From Cerioporus squamosus (Eukaryota; Basidiomycota; Agaricomycetes; Polyporales; Polyporaceae): 10,501 nt of DNA. Under the pieces are notes generated by a model. It did not search any database. It was not told the DNA's origin and was given only the letters and a program-made list of their open reading frames with translations. The stretch spans positions 1-10,501 of the forward strand of contig JABYQS010000963.1 of the NCBI GenBank assembly GCA_022592435.1, in the 5' to 3' direction. The translations under genes were made by a program, and so were the position numbers. Below, one piece after another: positions 6,556 to 10,501 of this stretch (position 1 is its first letter; each line of letters starts with the position of its first letter).

Positions 6556-9500
6556 ATGGCCACCGTATCTCCGTCCTCCAAGGAGAACATCCCCTTCCAT
6601 GGCGGGTACGTGCCCACCACCCTCTGCAGCGCGTCGCGACGCGTCTGACCACCACCGGCTGCCTAGGGACACGAGCTTCAAACCACACATGGACCTCGAT
6701 CCCGATGCCCAACCGCCTGCTGCCAAGAAGCGCAAGCTCGGTCCTGCCAACTCTCAGCCCACCAAGTCCTCCTTCGCCGACGTCCTCCAGAGACTCAAGG
6801 ACGATGCCAACGAATCCAAAGGTCCGTCTCAGCTTTTGGTCCTCTGTCCTCCCTCTCACACCTGCTTTAGAGGCGGAAGGGGGTGCAGACTGCTGGGCCC
6901 GTCCCCCGCTATCCCCACTCAACCCCAAGCGCGATGCTATCAGTCAGTCCAGTCCTCTATAACACCACACACATTCATTCTCACTCAACCACCCCAGCCT
7001 TCCAGCAGATAGATATCGAAGACTCGGTAGACCATCAGACTGGTGGAACTACCCTCAGAATGTTCGGTGTCACAGAGGTGCGCCATCTTCATTCCCGCTT
7101 ACCCCAACCCCCTCTCACCTCTTGTCTACATGCAGAACGGCCACAGTGTCCTTGCTCATGTTACCGATTTCCTTCCTTACTTCTACGTCGCGACACCAAG
7201 AGGATTTCAGCAGGAAGACTGCGATCCGCTCATGTATTACCTCAACGTCAGTCCTTCTCCCCTTCGACCCTCATACATCCTGACATGCCAACAGCAAGCT
7301 GCCACTGGGCCCGCTGCTGTGAGAGCAGTTGAGCTTACAACCAAGCGCAGTCTATGGGGATACAGAGGAGACGACTGGGTCAGCTTCATCAAGATCACCC
7401 TCGCTGACCAGAGGAGCTTGCCTAGAGTCCGAGATAAGTTCCCATCTCCTTTGTTTGGCTGTATCCATCTGATACCGTTCCTTCTCCACGTCTCTTTGAG
7501 CGAGGCGAGTGTAGGTTCAATGACCTCTTCAACGCGGAAGTCGCAACTTTCGAGAGCAATATCGCCTATACCCTTCGCTTCATGATCGACACCAAGGTAC
7601 GCTGCTTCACCCATCCCTCGGCACCACCGTGTAATCGTTCTGCAGGTGGTTGGTATGAACTGGATCGAAATCCCAGCTGGACAGTATACCCTGCTCGACG
7701 GCAAGGACAGAAAATCTCATTGCCAGATCGAGCTCAGCGTCAGGCAAGTTCCAGCGCCGCCATGTCTGACGTTTGCTCATACTATCTACCAGATGGGACC
7801 GATTCATCTCGCATGCGCCTGAAGGCGAATGGTCGAAAACCGCTCCCCTGCGCATCTTGAGCTTCGATATCGAGTGCGCCGGTCGCAAAGGTATCTTCCC
7901 CGAGGCCAACGTCGATCCTGTCATTCAGATCGCGAACATGGTGACGCGACAAGGTCCGTTGATTGCTTTTGTGAACAGTAGCGTTCTGGCTCATCTTCTT
8001 TCGCAGGCGAGAGCAAACCATTCATTCGTAACATCTTCACATTGAATACCTGCGCGCACATTGTCGGCTCTCAGGTCATTTCCTTCCAAGATGAAGCTGA
8101 GATGCTTGTGAAATGGCGAGACTTCGTGGAGGAGGTCGACCCTGACATCGTCATCGGATACAACATCGCCAACTTCGATATACCGTACCTGCTTGACCGT
8201 GCCAAGGCGCTCAAGGCTGGCAAGTTCCCCTTCCTGGGCAAAATCAAGAGTACGTCCTGTCTATTCGCAGTGACTCGCAGGGATCGTAACAGACTTCGAC
8301 AGATAAGCAGACTCAGACGAAGGACACGCACTTCTCGTCAAAAGCTTTCGGACAGCGTGACTCCAAAGACACTCCCCTCGATGGCCGTATACAGATCGAT
8401 ATCCTGCAGTACATGCAGCGAGAGTACAAGCTCCGGAGCTACACTCTCAACTCTGTCTGTGCGCAGTTCCTGGGCGAGCAGAAAGAGGATGTCCACCACT
8501 CGGTCATCACGGAGCTCCAGAACGGCACACCGGAGTCGCGGCGTCGTCTAGCCGTCTACTGTTTGAAGGTGCGCCTCTCTTCTGGAGCTGTGGATGCGCT
8601 AGTCTGATTGCTAGTGCAGGATGCGTACCTGCCTCAGCGGCTGATGGACAAGCTCATGTGTTTCATCAACTACACGGAGATGGCTCGTGTTACCGGCGTC
8701 CCGTTCAACTACCTGCTCGCTCGTGGTCAGTCGATCAAGGTATTGTCGCAGCTGTTTCGAAAAGCCAACGACGAGGGATATGTCGTGCCTGCGTTGAAGG
8801 GCGAAGGCGAGCAGTATGATCATTTGCGAAGGGACAGCCTGGCTGACTCATGTTCGTCAGGTTCTGAGGAGCAGTACGAGGGTGCCACTGTCATTGAGCC
8901 CAAGAAGGGATACTACGACGTGCCGATTGCGACACTCGATTTCAGTTCACTGTATCCATCCATCATGATGGCACACAATCTGTGTTATACGACACTGCTC
9001 GATAAGGCCACCGTAGACCGCTTGGGTCTCGTCAAGGACCTCGACTATGTCCAGACGCCAAACAACGGTGGGATCTATCTCTGAGGTCTTTTCTTGCTGT
9101 CCTGACCGCGTACGTGTAGACCTCTTTGTCAAGTCTTCGAAACGGAAGGGTTTGCTACCGACTATTCTCGAGGACCTGATCAGTGCTCGTAAGCGGGCAA
9201 AGGCGGACTTGAAGAAGGAGACCGATCCGTTCAAGCGTGCGGTCTTAGATGGTCGCCAACTGCCTTGAAGGTTAGGACGAACAATCTGAACGTCGCTCAC
9301 AAGATGTTGCTGATATACGTACGATACAGATTAGTGCCAACTCCGTGTACGGGTTCACGGGAGCCACCATCGGCAAGCTGCCATGTCTGCCTATATCGTC
9401 CAGTACGACCGCGTACGGCCGACAGATGATCGAGAAGACGAAGCAGGAGGTCGAGGCCGAGTACTGCCGGAACAACGGCTACAAACACGACGCAATGGTC

Positions 9501-10501
9501 ATCTACGGCGACACGGACTCGGTCATGGTGCGCTTTGGCCCCACAGACCTGGAGACGGTGATGCGCATGGGGAGCGAGGCAGCGGACTTTGTGACGAGCA
9601 AGTTCATCAAGCCGATCAAGCTTGAGTTCGAGAAGGTGTACTTCCCGTACTTGCTTATCAGCAAGAAAAGGTATGCGGGGCTGTATTGGACGAAGCCCGA
9701 GAAGTATGATAAGATGGATACGAAGGGTATCGAGGTGCGTTGTGTGTTTTGTGGCCGTTTTGTTGTCTATGAGGCTGATGGAGCTGTGTAGACTGTGCGG
9801 AGAGATAACTGTCGCCTTGTGTCCACGGTCATTGAGACGTGCCTGCACAAAATGCTTATCGATCGCGATGTCAAGGGCGCGGAGGAGTGGGTTATATGCC
9901 TATGTCCATGCCTTGGGAAAGCACGCTGACGACGACTGTAGTTACGTGAAGCAAGTCATCTCCGATCTTCTGCAGAACAAGATCGACATGTCGCAGTTGG
10001 TGATCACGAAGGCCTTGGCAAAAGCTGGTGAGCACTAAGTGCTGATTACTCGTGACCAGTCCCTCCTAATGTCATTCTTGGACCACAGACTACGCTGCGA
10101 AGCAAGCACACGTCGAGCTCGCTGAGCGCATGAAGCAGCGAGATGCAGGCTCGGCCCCGGCTCTGGGTGACAGAGTAGCGTACGTGATCATCAAGGGCAT
10201 CAAGGGTGCAGCCGCGTACGAGAAGTCGGAAGACCCGATCTACGTTCTCGAAAACAACATCCCGATCGACACCAAGTACTACCTCGATAACCAGCTTGCC
10301 AATCCGTTGATGCGTATCTTCGAACCTATCCTTGGGGAGAAGGCGAACTCCCTTCGTATGTTCCGTATTAGGCTCTCGGTGTGGTCCCGTACTGACTGAC
10401 CCTTGCTCGCAGTCTCTGGCGATCATACCCGCACGATCCAGATTGCGACACCTACGGTCGGTGGGCTCATGAAGTTCGCTGTCAAGACGGTGACTTGCTT
10501 G
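6556..10501 (+). CDS. POL3: DNA polymerase delta catalytic subunit, 19 exons visible, 3' end outside the window, one frameshift
   Basis: B-family replicative polymerase with proofreading exonuclease; acts in the nucleus with PCNA, chiefly on the lagging strand. Exons: 6556-6605, 6667-6821, 6871-6942, 6998-7077, 7136-7246, 7295-7433, 7490-7596, 7646-7743, 7793-7953, 8007-8249, 8303-8568, 8620-8806, 8861-9067, 9120-9270, 9330-9734, 9792-9886, 9942-10027, 10089-10355, 10413-10501. That is about 990 codons; the yeast protein is about 1,100. The start has good context (AAAATGG). Motifs: basic AAKKRKLG near the N-terminus (likely NLS); Exo I FDIECAG (Asp296, Glu298); Exo [17 protein letters not shown]; Exo III YCLKDAYLPQR; motif [11 protein letters not shown] (Asp583); motif [10 protein letters not shown]; motif C YGDTDS (Asp737, Asp739); KKRYAGL. 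The last codons reach TCL, the first Cys of the CysA zinc module; CysB and its Fe-S site lie outside. Introns 6, 8 and 12 use non-GT donors. One base is missing at 9260-9264, so the frame as given stops at TGA 9266-9268, before motifs B and C. Confidence 0.95.
6639..6644 (+). promoter_or_regulatory. MCB-type ACGCGT box 4 in POL3 intron 1
   Basis: Fourth perfect ACGCGT, inside the first intron (6606-6666), 83 nt downstream of the A of the ATG. It extends the cluster of boxes over the start of the gene. Its function is inferred from the company it keeps. Confidence 0.3.
7434..7489 (+). other. POL3 intron 6, AT-AC type
   Basis: A 56-nt intron starting ATAAGT and ending CTCCAC, with CTGAT about 17 nt before the end and a pyrimidine-rich tail. 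Splicing here joins LPRVR to LFERGECRF in frame, restoring a conserved polymerase delta segment. No AG occurs between the upstream exon and the TTT GAG CGA codons, so no GT-AG intron can keep that segment. The donor resembles the U1-type GTAAGT with G to A, which suggests a U2-type AT-AC intron and not a U12-type one. Confidence 0.75.
7744..7792 (+). other. POL3 intron 8, GC-AG type
   Basis: A 49-nt intron with donor AG|GCAAGT and acceptor TACCAG. It joins IELSV-R to [20 protein letters not shown] in the correct frame, which reads into the Exo I motif. No GT donor nearby has the phase needed for this acceptor. Confidence 0.85.
8807..8860 (+). other. POL3 intron 12, probable GC-AG type of 54 nt
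   Basis: Donor AAG|GCGAGC, branch-like CTGAC, acceptor GTCAG. Removal gives the family-like [19 protein letters not shown]. The intron is 54 nt, a multiple of three, with no in-frame stop, so a retained form would insert 18 residues without breaking the frame. The only other donor-like GT here (GTATGA at 8812) leads to a stop when joined to this acceptor. Confidence 0.7.
9260..9264 (+). other. frame break in POL3 exon 14 (one base short)
   Basis: The frame is continuous through KRAVLDGRQ (CAA at 9257-9259), then CT, then GCC TTG AAG in a different frame, before the GTTAGG donor at 9271. The conserved DGRQLALK needs one more base between 9260 and 9262. As written, CTG CCT TGA ends the protein around residue 674. 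Confidence 0.85.

Noticed and set aside
7461..7489. U12-type intron reading (GTATCCAT donor, TTCCTTCTC branch-like, AC end)
   Set aside because: It would leave a 29-nt intron and insert unconserved residues (FPSPLFGC) before LFERGE. The ATAAGT donor upstream gives a normal length and the conserved junction.

Overview
The window looks like nuclear DNA of a filamentous basidiomycete, probably an agaricomycete. It is GC-rich and gene-dense, its genes are cut by many short introns (48-95 nt, mostly 50-60), branch sites are of the CTGAC/CTGAT kind, and the three recognisable proteins read like fungal orthologues. I see no mobile element, CRISPR array, rRNA or tRNA.

Layout. Position 1-48 may hold the last 15 codons of a rightward gene. 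Positions 104-580 (-) encode an unrecognised 158-residue protein whose 5' limit is uncertain. About 1.45 kb (870-2317) holds no gene I can support, apart from one doubtful small ORF and an inverted repeat. Positions 2318-3506 (-) are a complete seven-exon phosphomannomutase gene (SEC53/PMM; 256 aa). Positions 3837-6105 (-) are a complete six-exon Vms1/ANKZF1-type peptidyl-tRNA hydrolase gene (665 aa). Positions 6106-6555 are a divergent promoter region. From 6556 to the window edge runs the gene for the catalytic subunit of DNA polymerase delta (POL3), with 19 exons and about 990 codons visible; the C-terminal metal-binding region is cut off by the window end.

The three recognised genes are housekeeping genes with unrelated jobs: GDP-mannose supply for glycosylation, rescue of stalled ribosomes, and replication. 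They do not form a pathway, and I see no sign of an undescribed accessory system. The interesting points are mostly in POL3. One intron can only be fitted as AT-AC, two as GC-AG. A one-base deficit just before the motif B lysine breaks the reading frame. Three perfect ACGCGT (MCB-type) boxes lie upstream of the start codon and a fourth lies in intron 1.

Exon coordinates were derived by hand from splice-site sequence, reading-frame phase and recalled family conservation. No alignment or transcript data were available.
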